Shown here: positions 41,431 through 52,022 of the stretch, piece after piece
Numbering within the stretch: the stretch's first letter is position 1
Layout of the letters: each line of letters starts with the position of its first letter
Assembly: GCA_964035575.1 (NCBI GenBank)
Contig: OZ037895.1
Span: forward strand, 496,001-560,000
Reading direction: 5' to 3'
DNA: 64,000 bases
Origin: Rhynchopus sp. YZ270_cl-10
Taxonomy: Eukaryota > Euglenozoa > Diplonemea > Diplonemida > Diplonemidae
Made by a program: the position numbers and the translations under genes
The notes under the pieces: generated by a model
Database searches by the model: none
The model's input: the letters and a program-made list of their open reading frames with translations, nothing else
Told to the model about the DNA's origin: nothing

Positions 41431-43775
41431 AGAAGAAGGAACGCTATCAGCGAAGGGCAACCCTCATACAGATATGGGAAGCTTATGGGAACGTTATGTG
41501 GTTTCCATAACACCCAAAAGTCGTGCTCATGACAAGCTGGATATGCAAAATTTATGGGGAGTATATAGTTATGGCTTCGTGAACACCAACTATGGTAAAC
41601 AAAAAAGAGGGTGGAATAGAGTGTCGTTTTTTGTTGTGTTCTTAGCAAAAGAGAGAAGGGGGGAAAAACCGTCCATTTTCCCCGAAAAAGATAAAAAAAA
41701 CGCATTTGTTTTGCCCCTGTACCCAGTTTCCCCTCTGTTTTGCTTTCTGTTATATCTGCTACGAAACAGGTTGAAAACGGCCTTTTAAACGAGGGGAAAA
41801 AATTACTTTTTTTTACCAACTGGGTGAAAGGCTCTGTACCCAAAATATCATGGGTACCTTTTTGTACTGCAGAAGGTCGAGACGGAGGGCCCCCCTGATA
41901 TGAAAAAACCTCCCTCCTGTTTTGATATAATCTGTCGATTTCGTAGTGCAGCTGTCAATACAGTCTTCACCCCTTTTTTCCTGTTTTGCCTTTTTTTTTT
42001 CGCGTTTGAACGACCCCATTTTCGGGATTTGGAGGGGTGTTTGTGTGTGTTTTTGTTCTTGTTGCTGCATCGACAATCGAAAATCAAGGTAGGTCCTGGA
42101 CACAGTGTTGTACATCAGTAAGACGCACGGTGTTGCGAACGGTGAAACAACAAGCAAAAACCACAGGTCAAGTCATTTGCTTGACTCTCGTAAAGTGAGC
42201 AGGGCAACGTCAGTCGTTTCCTATTTGCCAAGAAAACTTTGGGTAATTAGAGGAAGCTTGTAAGATGAATGTGCCTCTGTGCACACATCTTATAAGTTTA
42301 CATCCGAGGGGGGCCGCCACCTAATAAAGTTCTGTTGAGACAGAACTTTTATGAAAACGAAAAAAAGAAAAAGAGAGAAAAAAAAAGTTCTGTTGAGTGG
42401 TTCAAACCCGTTCTATTTGTCATTGAAAAGTTGCTGTTTGCAAGCCATAGTGGGTGTCAGCCGATCAGTAAACGGTGGTCATGACACCCAAAAGATTCCT
42501 GGCGAAGCCTCGGTACGCCACCTGTCACCGAAGAGAACAAGGTACAGCCTCCTGCAACAATGAAATACCACTACTCTTATCGTCGCTTTACTTATCCAAT
42601 GATGGGGAGACGGCACCTGCCAATTTATTGGTCTGGCCCTCTGGGTCTTTAGGTTTTCCGATTCCAGCGACAAACTACACAGCCTGGTGAGAAGAGAGAA
42701 AGAGCAAATTTCACTGATTCGGAACTCTAGCCGGGGCTTGGGGAACATTCTTTTTCTCTCCGCCGAAGGCCACGAGAAGGAGCTTTTGCAGGGGTTTTCG
42801 CGCGAAGCGCAAAATTTTTTTTGTAACCATCAACAGAACTTTTTCAAAACTCAAATCCTGGCGGCGGTTTACCAGGGTTTCCGCCAGGGGGTACCGGGGT
42901 GTACTTTGGTACACCCCAATATTTTCCCCGGAAAAATTTGGATTTTTACAGGGATTCGGGGTGTACCAAAGTACACCCCGAGAAAAATGGGGTTTTAGAG
43001 GTTGTAGATGACCCCCCGTGGTCATGTGACCCCACCGTGCAGAGCGTTTCAAAAGAAGTGGAAGAAAAGGGGGGTAAAATCTAGAAAAAAAAGAGAAAAA
43101 AAGTAGCGTACCGTGCGCCTGCGGCGCTGTGTTGCTAGTTATTTGATGTTGCTATCTTCTAAACTAAAGGAGGCGTCGGTGCAAGCGACGAGTGCATTCA
43201 CTTTATATTACATGTTCCAACGGCAGCACTGTAATCATTGTGTAGCGCCATGCAATGAAAAAAGCAAATACCATCACCCTCTCACAAGACACCTTACCTT
43301 GTTAAGCTTCCACCCCCGACCTCCAAACGAACCACCTCTACCAAAGACCGCCCTTCTGCAGCCCAGTGGAAGTGACACCTCAACCGGTAGTGAGCGTATC
43401 TCGCGCCTCCCCTTCCGCCCTTTCAACCCTTCCCAAAAAAAATTTTTGTAGCACCCCCCGCACGCTTCGCCTCTCTACCTGTGTCTGCCAGGGAGGCGCG
43501 CGCGAAGCGCGCGACGACCGCTTTTTCGGGGAGAAAAAAAATTTTTTTGGGGGTCGTTTTCATGGTACACCCCAATTTCTGAAACCCCAAATCCTGGCGG
43601 AAACCCTGTTTACATTAAAAAAAAAAAAATGAAAAAAAAAAAAAACACATATCGATGATTCGTTGGGAGGGGATGGGGGGTGGAGTGAGGGGTGGGTATT
43701 TTTGTTTTCCCCTCTCCATGATGCTAATGAAGTAACTTTTAGTATTTTCCCTTTTTTGAAGTTTTTGCTTTTTTT
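41431..43775. other. intergenic DNA with palindromes and dispersed blocks
   Basis: No supported gene. Near 42.48 kb is a diverged end of element E (GGCGAAGCCTCGGTACGCCAC). At 42.89-42.98 kb GGGGTGTACTTTGGTACACC and its reverse complement form two 22-bp palindromes. At 43.02-43.13 kb the block from CATGTGACCCCACCGTG to GTACCGTGCGCCTGCGGCGC repeats a block of module D copy 2. Confidence 0.6.
42261..42292 (-). repeat. family A-like hairpin with alternative stem
   Basis: AAGATG pairs with CATCTT and TGTGC with GCACA around CTCTGT: a perfect 11-bp stem with a sequence unlike the reference inner stem but the same layout. Confidence 0.75.
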
Positions 43776-45154
43776 TTAACCCTTTAGACCCCAAGCCGTT
43801 TTTTGGACCCACTTTTGAGTTTTGGTTTTTGGGGCTCTCCAACCGGTAAAGGGACCCCAGATGCAAATTTTTGATCGTACCTGGCCGCAATTGAAAGATT
43901 TTGAACACGGCTTTCAATTCCATTTTTTTAAGTTTTTTTTCGAAAAAAAATGTTATCCCCAAAATGAGGTGAGCATAAAATTGACCTTTTGATTTTTTAC
44001 TCTCTCTACCTGCCGAGACAACCCTAGTAAATTATTGCCGCCCAAAAACTGCTTTATTTGAAAGATTCGCCACAAAATCTTTTCAAAGAAAAAAAAATCG
44101 AGCAAAAAGTCCTAGTAGAACCCAACTTAGATGAGTGTAGCTCTGTTAGCAGCATGTCTAAAAATCGATTTCCCTAACGATTTACACTGAAACACCACTA
44201 CACAACGTAAAAGTGCATTTTTTTCACGTTTTTGGGCATCTACAGGTCCGAAACACCCCCAGAATGGGTCAGAACGACCCTGTGTGCCGAAAATTCACAA
44301 AAAAAGCACCCTAAAATACGAAAAAATAGTGAAAACCCGGTTTATAGTGTGTTTTGGGTGGGAATAAGGCAAAGGATAGTCAGAAAAAACAGTGATTTTG
44401 GTGGTGGTTCTCACGGACTTCCAAAGTGCACTCAGATGCACAAAAGTTTTCGATTCTTGCTTCTTTTGACAGATTTGACATCAAATCTTTCCAAAAATGT
44501 GAAAATCTTTTCCCGAAAATGAGTAGAACCCCACTTATCAACCCTACTCGCCTTACGACCTTAGCAACGTTAAAACCCATGATTTTGGTGGTAAAATCTC
44601 ACCAAAATCCGAGGATATCATAGATGCAATAAAGTTTTCGATTTTTGCGTATTTTGAAAGATGCGAACGAAATCTTTCCACACAAAAAAAGTGTTTTCAC
44701 GAAAACGAGTAGAAAATTTTTGATCACATGGAGGCTCTGAAAAGTGACCTTTTTTCAGTACTTTTTCACGCTCCCCGGCATCCAAGGAAAACCCAGATGC
44801 ATAAAAGTGTTCTTAGATGGCGTATTTTGAAAGATCGGTGAAAAATCTTTCAAAATATAAAAAAATGTTTTTCTGAAAATGAGTAGAACCCCAGTAATCG
44901 CCTAGTAGTATTAGGAGGGTTATTTCAGGGGGTGTTGGTCAAAAAACAGGATTTTCCGTGGCGGTCCCGCCTTCCCCCCAGCATCCAAATATATACCCGA
45001 TGCACAAAACTTTTCGATTCTTGCTTCTTTTGAAAGATCAGCGCAAAATCTTTCAAAATATAAAAAATGTTTTTACGAAAATGAGTAGAACTTTTCCCAT
45101 TGCTCGTCGGGATTTGCTTGGACATATATGTCCATCTGGGGTCTAAAGGGTTAA
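43776..45154. mobile_element. element F: 1.38-kb inverted-repeat element with internal tandem units
   Basis: Perfect 18-bp terminal inverted repeats TTAACCCTTTAGACCCCA (43776-43793; reversed at 45137-45154). The interior carries about five imperfect units of 170-200 bp (near 44.05, 44.45, 44.63, 44.80 and 45.01 kb). Each contains GAAAGAT..ATCTTTC, which is self-complementary, and ends CGAAAATGAGTAGAAC. No transposase frame. Looks like a non-autonomous DNA transposon with an amplified core. Confidence 0.8.
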
Positions 45155-45682
45155 AAATTTATTTTTCCCGGTTTTGTTTTTGTTTTTTTCCCTATATCAG
45201 GGTATTAGGGTGGAAACGCAAATTTCGGAAAAAAACCAGGTTTTCCGGTTTTCTCATGGTATACAAAGTACTCGAGTACTCTCCTTCTGTGTGTGTGTTT
45301 TTTTTTGTTTTTGCTGTATCGACCGCCTAAGAGCCTACTTGGGGCTAATAGGGTCTGTACTCAATGTTGGTCGAAGCCTTTGTACGGAAGGTATAGACGT
45401 CATTTGTCCTGAACCCTTGAGAACAGCTTTTCTGAAAAGTTCTTCCGCAGGGGTTTTTTTTTATACTCAGGCAGCATTCGCTAGTTACTGGGAAGATCAA
45501 TCAGGGCAGCCCTCACAGGCACGTGCCGAAGTGTGCCCGCCAGCGGTGGGTTTTTTTTTTTTTTTTTTTTTGAAACGCGCAATTGAGTCCTTCTCACAGA
45601 GTGTCAGAACGAGCATTTTTTTTTTTCTTCTTCTAAAAAAAATCGGTGAGGCGAGTACTCGGAGTACCGAGTGGCCAGTTTC

Positions 45683-45737
45683 TTTTTTTTGACAACTTGG
45701 TTGTATTAGTGTAGCCACCCTAGAGTGTGCTCCACTA
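45683..45737 (-). repeat. family B element
   Basis: T-run, GACAACTTGGTTGTATTAG, then CCACCCTAGAGTGTGCTCCA; close to the 19.8-kb copy. Confidence 0.8.
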
Positions 45738-46321
45738 TTTTTTTCTTCAGTTTCGAGTACTCGAAAGGTCCTCGAGTACTTTGTACATCCATGCTATATA
45801 TTTTTTTGTAGCTTTCTGTTTAAAAAAAAAAACGGAGGATTATTGTATCAACACCCCGAAGGATGGACGCTACCACAAACACTGTTGCATTGTCCCCCCC
45901 TCCTCCCTCCTCCCTCCTCCCTCCTTTCGGACAGGTAGATTGTTATTTAATTCTTTCCGTTCTTATCATTTCGCAAGCTTTTCACCAGGCTTTTTTTCCA
46001 TGCCGTGTTGGCACCAATGGAAAAAAAAAAAAATCGCTCGGCAACAGTTGATACCCCATTTTTTTTTTGTTCAGAAAAACCAAAAGAGGTTGTCTCTGTG
46101 ACAAAAGAAAAAAAAGAAAGAGAAAAAAAAAACACCATGATTAAAAAATACATGGTTCGGCACAAAGGTGAAGTCATTTTGCAAAACATAGTGTTGCCCT
46201 TCACACACGCACACACACGCCTTTTGTCCCAAATGAAAGGGGGTGTGGTGCGTAGTACCCGATGAGACTGGAAAAAAAAAGGGAAAAAAAGGGGGGAAAA
46301 AAAATGTGAAGAGATAAACTT

Positions 46322-46359
46322 GGTAAGATGACCTAAGCCTCGCAGTGCGATAGTCATCG
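46322..46359 (-). repeat. family A hairpin
   Basis: GATGA pairs with TCATC (fully Watson-Crick here); CCTAAG, then CCTCGCAGTGCG in the loop region. Confidence 0.6.
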
Positions 46360-46363
46360 CCAC

Positions 46364-46398
<35 letters not shown>

Positions 46399-46400
46399 TA

Positions 46401-46440
46401 AAATCGAAGGTGGTAAGCGCCTCTGCAGACGCTGGCACAC
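46401..46440 (-). repeat. family S element, diverged
   Basis: GTGGTAAGCGCCTCTGCAG, then ACGCTGGCAC; it follows a 30-nt A-run. Confidence 0.5.
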
Positions 46441-46694
46441 TTAGTTATCCAGTGGGGACAGGGGCAAGGGATGGGGGGCAGAGAAAGATGTGAAGAGACA
46501 GAGAGAGAGAGTCAGTGCGGGACAGTGTCTTTTTTTCCCAGGGTGGTTGTAGGGGGGGTACCCGTACATCGGCGGACCATCGGCATTTGCGTTATGTTTC
46601 CGCAAAAAAAGAAAAGAGGTGGATGTTAGGGGTGGTTTGGATAAAATAAAAATAAAAATATAAACACTTTTTCCGAAAAAGGTAGGCCACAACA

Positions 46695-46731
46695 GTAAGA
46701 TGATCCTAAGCCTGTCGTACTTTAGATCATA
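46695..46731 (-). repeat. family A hairpin
   Basis: GTAAGATGATCCTAAGCCTG, then TCGTACTTTAGATCAT; the outer stem is altered to GATGAT/ATCAT. Confidence 0.6.
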
Positions 46732-46821
46732 CTTTGAAAAGGGTATCCCCAAAAAAAAAGCGATGGCGGTATCGAAAAGAACGTGATATGTCACTCAGTT
46801 TAAAAAAAAATAAAAACAAAG

Positions 46822-46863
46822 GTTTATCCGATGAACCTTAGCTTCTGTGCTTAGTCATCTTTT
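46822..46863 (-). repeat. family A hairpin
   Basis: GTTTATCCGATGAACCTTAG, then CTTCTGTGCTTAGTCATC; outer stem GATGA/TCATC is Watson-Crick. Confidence 0.7.
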
Positions 46864-46903
46864 AAAGAGGGTGAAGAGATGGAACTGGAAGAAAAAACTT
46901 TAG

Positions 46904-46956
46904 TATAGTGGAGCACACTCTAGGGTGGCTACACTAATACAACAAAGTTTTCAGAG
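46904..46956 (+). repeat. family B element, inverted orientation
   Basis: GTGGAGCACACTCTAGGGTG, then GCTACACTAATACAAC and an A-run: the reverse complement of the other copies, showing that this family inserts in both orientations. Confidence 0.8.
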
Positions 46957-47370
46957 AAAAAAAAAAACAAATTTTAAGTGAAAGGGGCATGCCTCAGGCG
47001 TATGTGTATACCTTTGCCTTTTTTTCGGGGTTTTTCAAAACGGGGCGAAAAAAAATAAAATGGGGAAACAAATAAAATCCCAAAACCCGTATACGTATTC
47101 CACTCCGAGCGGTTGGCATGGAAGGGGGAGGAAGTTTTTTTTTTTTGGTGAGGAGGAGACAAAGCTGATCTGATTGAATAACCACCAAGTGTCCAACACT
47201 AGGTAAATTATACATCAAAATAAGGGAGGCCTTGTGTTCTCATGCATTTAGTTAAAAAAAAAAAACGTAATCTGGTGTGGTTAATGGGGGGGGTGATTTG
47301 CACTTCTTGCGGGCACTTTCCCCTCATGTTGGGGTGAATGGTTTCCTTGCAGACGTCCGAAGTAGTTTTC

Positions 47371-47450
47371 TTTGTTTTTTGATAAATTGTTGGAGTAGTG
47401 TAGTTGCCTCGGTTGTGTTGCCACAGTTTGTGCAATCTCCACCTGTCAAC
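47371..47450 (-). repeat. family B-like element
   Basis: T-run with GATAAATTGTTGGAGTAGTG, then the TTGCCTCGGTTGTGTTGCC half; matches 6.24 kb and, inverted, 36.25 kb. Confidence 0.65.
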
Positions 47451-47834
47451 TTTTACCCTTTTTTAGTTTTGACAACACTTTTTTAAACTTTAGTTTTCAT
47501 CGTTCAAAGCTACGATGTCACAAGCTTCATCCTTAAATGTAAGGATGAGAGCGTCAAGAAAAATTGATTATCCTTGTTAGGTTCAGTGAATACTGAAGAC
47601 ACACCCAAAATATCAAACCTTTGGAATTGAGGGCTGATTCGCACTTCTAACGACGTTGTGCACACCCCCCCCCCATTCAGCCACACCATAATCGATGCAT
47701 TTTGTTTTTATTTTAGTTTATATTTTTTTCCGCAAAAGAAATGAAAGGGAAAAAAAATCACGTAGAGGGGAAGAGAAAAGGAAGGTTTTTGGTGCTATCG
47801 CCAATCACCCCATCCTATAAGAAAAAAAAAAGGG

Positions 47835-47885
47835 TTGACTTGAAATATACAACAGCCCGCTCGTGAACAGTGTACTTTGGTACAA
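47835..47885 (-). repeat. family T element
   Basis: GTTGACTTGAAATATACAAC, then CCCGCTCGTGAACAGTGTAC. Confidence 0.65.
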
Positions 47886-47964
47886 TGACCGGCTGTACCG
47901 GGACTCCAATCATAGTCCTACATCCATTTTGTGGTTTACATCTGATATGAAAAAAAAAAGAAAA

Positions 47965-48006
47965 GTTTATAAGATGATCCTAAGCCTCTCTGTGCTTAGT
48001 CACCTT
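47965..48006 (-). repeat. family A hairpin
   Basis: Near-reference copy, loop lengthened by one (CTCTCTGT). Confidence 0.8.
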
Positions 48007-48840
48007 TAAAAAAAAAAAAACCTCCTGAACTTTCCATCAGGGAACGTAATAATTATGACCCGAAAATTTTTGAAAAACACCTATAGACATATTAGTACTA
48101 TTTTGATTCCCCTCCCCCCTCCCCCCATCCCCCCCCAGCCTTTTCATTAAACGTTTTTTTCCTATGATACCCTTAGACCCAAAAAAGATACCCCAAAAAA
48201 CCAACCCTGTGTTATAAAATAAAAGAGAAACATAGTGGAGGGGAGAGAAACGTTGCATTTTGGGGGGGGTAATGAGTGGGAAGGAAAAGGGTTTGAGTAG
48301 AACTGGGCAATTATTTGTATACCTGAGTCTGTCTCTTACCTTTGGGCGGGGGGGGAAAAAGTTAAGGTTCGTGTGTGTGTGTGTGTGTGTTTTTGATAAT
48401 CTAAAATAACGTGATTTTTTTTTTTCCATGTGAGGTGAATGGGTGTGACTCAGGTGAGAAAAATATAGTGCAAATCTGTCACACCTTTTTGTGCCAAAAA
48501 AAAGAAGATTAATATAATGAACCAATATGTAAGATAATTCAAAGCCTGAAGTTTGACCCTTCGCCACCTTACATAAAAGTCACAAAAACCTTCTTAATTT
48601 TTAGCAACACTTTTCCGTTTTTGGTAGCTTCCGTAACAAGGCACAATTGTGCATTTTTATTTGTGAATACACGCCTCCCGAAAGTCAGACACTAAAAGAA
48701 AAAGAAGAGTGCGTACTACAAAGGTGGGTTACTTTGTCAGGCGGAAACAAAAGCGGTTTAATTGCAAAAAAAAAAAAAAAAAAAGTAAAATAAAACAAAA
48801 CCCCGGAAACTAGGCTGATATGCGCAGCCGTTGCATTCTG

Positions 48841-48929
48841 TGACGGTAAAGTAAATGACTTGATTTTGTGATTTCACCGTTGTAAGCCGACGGTGGAACC
48901 ACAAAATCAAGTCATTTATTTTACCGTCA
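48841..48929. repeat. 89-bp foldback
   Basis: 30-bp arms, TGACGGTAAAGTAAATGACT on and its reverse complement, one mismatch; the loop contains a smaller CACCG/CGGTG hairpin. Confidence 0.8.
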
Positions 48930-49680
48930 GCTTACGAAATAAGGACTCCCCTCGGGAAGATAGCTCACAAGAAGAAGAAAAAAAAATGTGAAGTTGATAG
49001 CGGAAAGAAAAAAAAAAGGGGGGGTTTTGAAAGTGATAACGCTTTTTCGGACCACCGTGCCGAAACATAAAGTCACTCGCAGGGTTGATTTGCACGCACA
49101 GAGCGGCAGTTAACTGAGTAGCGTTTCCCCCCCCCCCCCCCCCTTCTTCCGTGCATCCCTTGAGGATAGGCACTGCGCAACAAAGAGAAAAATTTAAGAT
49201 GAAAATCGCCCCACCGCAATAGCCACATTCACTTTCAAACAAACAAAACGTACACAAATACGCACAAAAAGTCAACCGTACAGGCTCCAAACCTATATTA
49301 GCATGACAACGCTGTGCATTTGCGACATTTGTTTATTGCTGTGTCCACCCTTACGTATAGCACATCCCCGAATAGATGAGATTGAGACATTTTTAGAAAT
49401 ATCTGGCCACACACAGTACCCCTATTTCCCGCAAACTTTTCTAAAGAAAAGTTCAAAGTGCAACCATTGCACATCATTGTACCTGTCATGGTCGTAGCTT
49501 CGCAAAAAAGAAAATAAGTTGCCAAAAAGGACGGCGCCTCCCACAGAAATGGGGTGTTCTCGCAGAAACTTCTTTTCCCCAGTCCTATACGGTTACCCAA
49601 GAGTGACGCAAAAAAGAAAAAAAAAGGGTGGCTTTGGTAAAGTGCAGACACCTTCGAGAAAAAAAGGGGGGAAAAAGAGA

Positions 49681-49727
49681 AGTTGAAAGTGCAAACGCCT
49701 CGCCGTGCATCGGCGGACGCAGGCATG
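49681..49727 (-). repeat. family S element
   Basis: AGTTGAAAGTGCAAACGCC, then CATCGGCGGACGCAGGCA; near-identical to the 1.94-kb copy. Confidence 0.7.
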
Positions 49728-50009
49728 GAAAAATATGGGAAAGTGCTGTACATTGTGTAGCCATACTGTCTTCACTATCTGTATTTTTTTTGTTTTTGAT
49801 AATCCGTTGGTTCAGTGTAGCTATACAAAAACAGCGTTTCACTCAACCACACGGATGGTCATTTTGTTGGAAAGGGGTGGGTGGGATATTGGGTACGCTA
49901 GTTCGATAAAAGACACCAACACAAAAATATGCTGAATAAGGGGATTGTGGGGAGAGAGGTGAGACCGGGAGAGGCAGAGAAAGAAGACGAAGAGAAAGAA
50001 AAAAAAAGT

Positions 50010-50050
50010 TGACTTGAAATACAAAGCCCTCTCGTGAACAGTGTACCTAA
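50010..50050 (-). repeat. family T element
   Basis: GTTGACTTGAAATACAAAGC, then CCTCTCGTGAACAGTGTACC. Confidence 0.7.
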
Positions 50051-50059
50051 GAAAAAGAG

Positions 50060-50119
50060 AAAGTGCAAAAAAAAAAAAAAAAAACGCCTCACACCGGACA
50101 ACGGCGGATACGGAAGCAC
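50060..50119 (-). repeat. family S element split by an A-run
   Basis: GAAAGTGC, then about 18 A, then CGCCTCACACCGGACAACGG and GGAAGCAC. The normal AAA of the family has expanded in place. Confidence 0.65.
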
Positions 50120-50381
50120 AAACAAATAAAAAAGAGGGGGTTTTTCAAAAGAAAATATGTATGCCAGAAGAGAGCTAATCCACCGACAAAAAGAAAAAAT
50201 TGGAGACACTAGAAAGTGCAGTTTAAGCTGCCACTTTCTGGATAAAAGGAAAAAAAAAATAATACCAAAAAATGAAAAGAAAGCTTTGAAGGATGGATGA
50301 ACCGCATAGGACACATCACATATTTCAAAGAGAGAAAAAAAGTTGGGCAGGCGAATCTGTTGAAAACGTGCTATCGTTTCA

Positions 50382-50460
50382 CCTGATTTTTACCCCGCGT
50401 ATAGGTGAGTACAGGCGCGTCTTCGGCCCTATACGCGCCTATACGCGGGTAAAAATCAGG
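50382..50460. repeat. 79-bp foldback
   Basis: Arms CCTGATTTTTACCCCGCGTA on and the reverse complement (one-base length difference) around GTGAGTACAGGCGCGTC. Confidence 0.8.
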
Positions 50461-50647
50461 CGGTCGTTGTCTCAAAATAACGACACAACAAACAACAACA
50501 AAAAAGAAATTGGTGGAATGAACCTAAGTCTCACAGTCAGTCATCTCAACAAAAAATACATTGTAAATGTGAGATACCTCATCAGTGACTGCAGTTTGAA
50601 AGAATTGAATGTCCAGCCTGCAAAAAAAAAAAAATCATATATTTCCT

Positions 50648-50850
50648 TCCTAACACATAGTGTATTAAGAAACTAGACAAAGAGAAAGCCAACGTTCAGA
50701 TCTTGTATAACAGTATTTCCTCTTGAATCCTTTCACCTTGTGCCAAACAGATTGTTACCCCTATTTGGCTGCGTTCAACGAAAAACACTGTTATATTTTT
50801 GTTATCAAGATCAGTTGGCGGATGATATCGTCTAGTTTTCCCACCCCCCC
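50648..50850 (-). mobile_element. family C MITE, copy 4 (full, inverted)
   Basis: From CCTAACACATAGTGTATTAA to GATGATATCGTCTAGTTTTC plus a C-run. About 200 bp; defines the full element with copy 2. Confidence 0.8.
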
Positions 50851-51500
50851 AAAAAAAAATATGTATAAAAAAAAAATGTGAAATTTTTCCCGTTTTTTTT
50901 TTTTGTCTTTCGTTCTGGTGAGTGCAGAGAATTGATCCCTGGTCAGAGTTTTCCATATTTAAGGTCACCCTGCAACCCCTTGTCGTCACTTGTCATTAAC
51001 AACGGGGCTTTTTTTGTTTGTTTTTTTGTGTTGACAAATCACTCAATGTCGCCCATTTAATTTTTTTTTCGTGTGTGAGTGCGTTGTGTGTTGTGTGGTT
51101 TTTTTTTTAGTGCATGGGGAAAAATTCATTTTTTTTTTCTTCTTTTTTTGTTTTTTTTTGGTAATTCGACAACGGGATGCCACCGTATAGATGGTCAACA
51201 CGCGGTTTTTTTTTTTTTTTTTTGTAACCTTTTCAATTGAAAGACGAATACTCCTCGCGTGCATACATGCATGCATCTCGAAAGGCTGATCTGGAATCTG
51301 ACCCTCTTTTCCATGAGCATAGTTTTTTGTCTTATACGACAATCACCCCAAAAAAAGGAGTGAATAACTACATTACAGTCCATCCCACCTCTGAAAGAGT
51401 GAATGGCAGAGAGATGAGACAAATGTGGGAAACTCTGGTCTCTGACCCCTAGAGGATATTTCCCTAACCCCTCCCAAAAGAGAAAAAAGAAAAGAGAAAA

Positions 51501-51540
51501 GTTTATAAGATGAACCCAAGCCTCTCGTGCTTAGTCATCT
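51501..51540 (-). repeat. family A hairpin
   Basis: Outer stem AGATGA/TCATCT is fully Watson-Crick; inner stem CCAAGC/GCTTAG has U-G in the minus-strand RNA. Confidence 0.8.
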
Positions 51541-51565
51541 ATAAAAAAAAAAGATGAAAATTTGG

Positions 51566-51599
51566 TGAGATCGATACTAAGCTCGTGCTCAGTCGTCTC
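51566..51599 (-). repeat. family A hairpin
   Basis: GAGATCGATACTAAGCTCG, then TGCTCAGTCGTCTC. The inner stem carries a G-U in minus-strand RNA (A-C on plus), and the outer stem has changed to GAGACGA/TCGATCTC. Confidence 0.7.
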
Positions 51600-51885
51600 A
51601 AAAAAAAAATATTAACGATCGTCGAACAAACCAGATACAAATAAAATATAAAAAAAAGGGGAAAAACGATGATCAGCTTATGTCCAAGGAGGATGAGACC
51701 CTCTGGAAGTGCTGTAGTCAATGTGATTGATCGGGAGGGGGGGGGGGGGGGATGGGGCAGTGCATATCCTAAATAGGGGTCTGCATCGGTGAGCATATTT
51801 AGGAAAATGCCCTTTTTTTTTGAATATTTTTCTTTCAATGTGGTGAAGAGGAAACAAACAGAGGAAAAAAAAAATGTGTCTTGGA

Positions 51886-51916
51886 AAAATACAAAGACCT
51901 CTCGTGACAGTGCACC
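51886..51916 (-). repeat. family T element, short
   Basis: AAAATACAAAGACCTCTCGTG followed by ACAGTGCACCTTAC; lies just downstream of the Pumilio gene. Confidence 0.6.
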
Positions 51917-52022
51917 TTACAAAAAAATGCAAAATAATACATTTTTTTTTCTTCTGCCCTTGTTGGCTCACATTGTCCTTGCACACTCATCCTCTGATAA
52001 ATTGAGATGTTTGCTATTGATA

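Larger units (their letters stand above)
45155..50647. other. gene-poor interval filled with short elements and homopolymers
   Basis: No supported gene in 5.5 kb. It contains family A, B, S and T copies, two foldbacks, a GAGTACTC-like cluster near 45.28-45.78 kb, (GT)n at 48.37 kb, C- and A-runs of up to about 30 nt, and a few duplicated TTAGATCATACTTT-like scraps. Confidence 0.6.

Noticed and set aside
45497-46438. Several minus-strand frames of 70-160 codons
   Set aside because: Composed largely of translated family B, A and S elements and homopolymers.
50648-50850. Spliced-leader RNA gene, because the family C MITE contains a CCAACG word
   Set aside because: The rest does not fit a leader RNA, the word is part of the inverted ends, and copies are dispersed.
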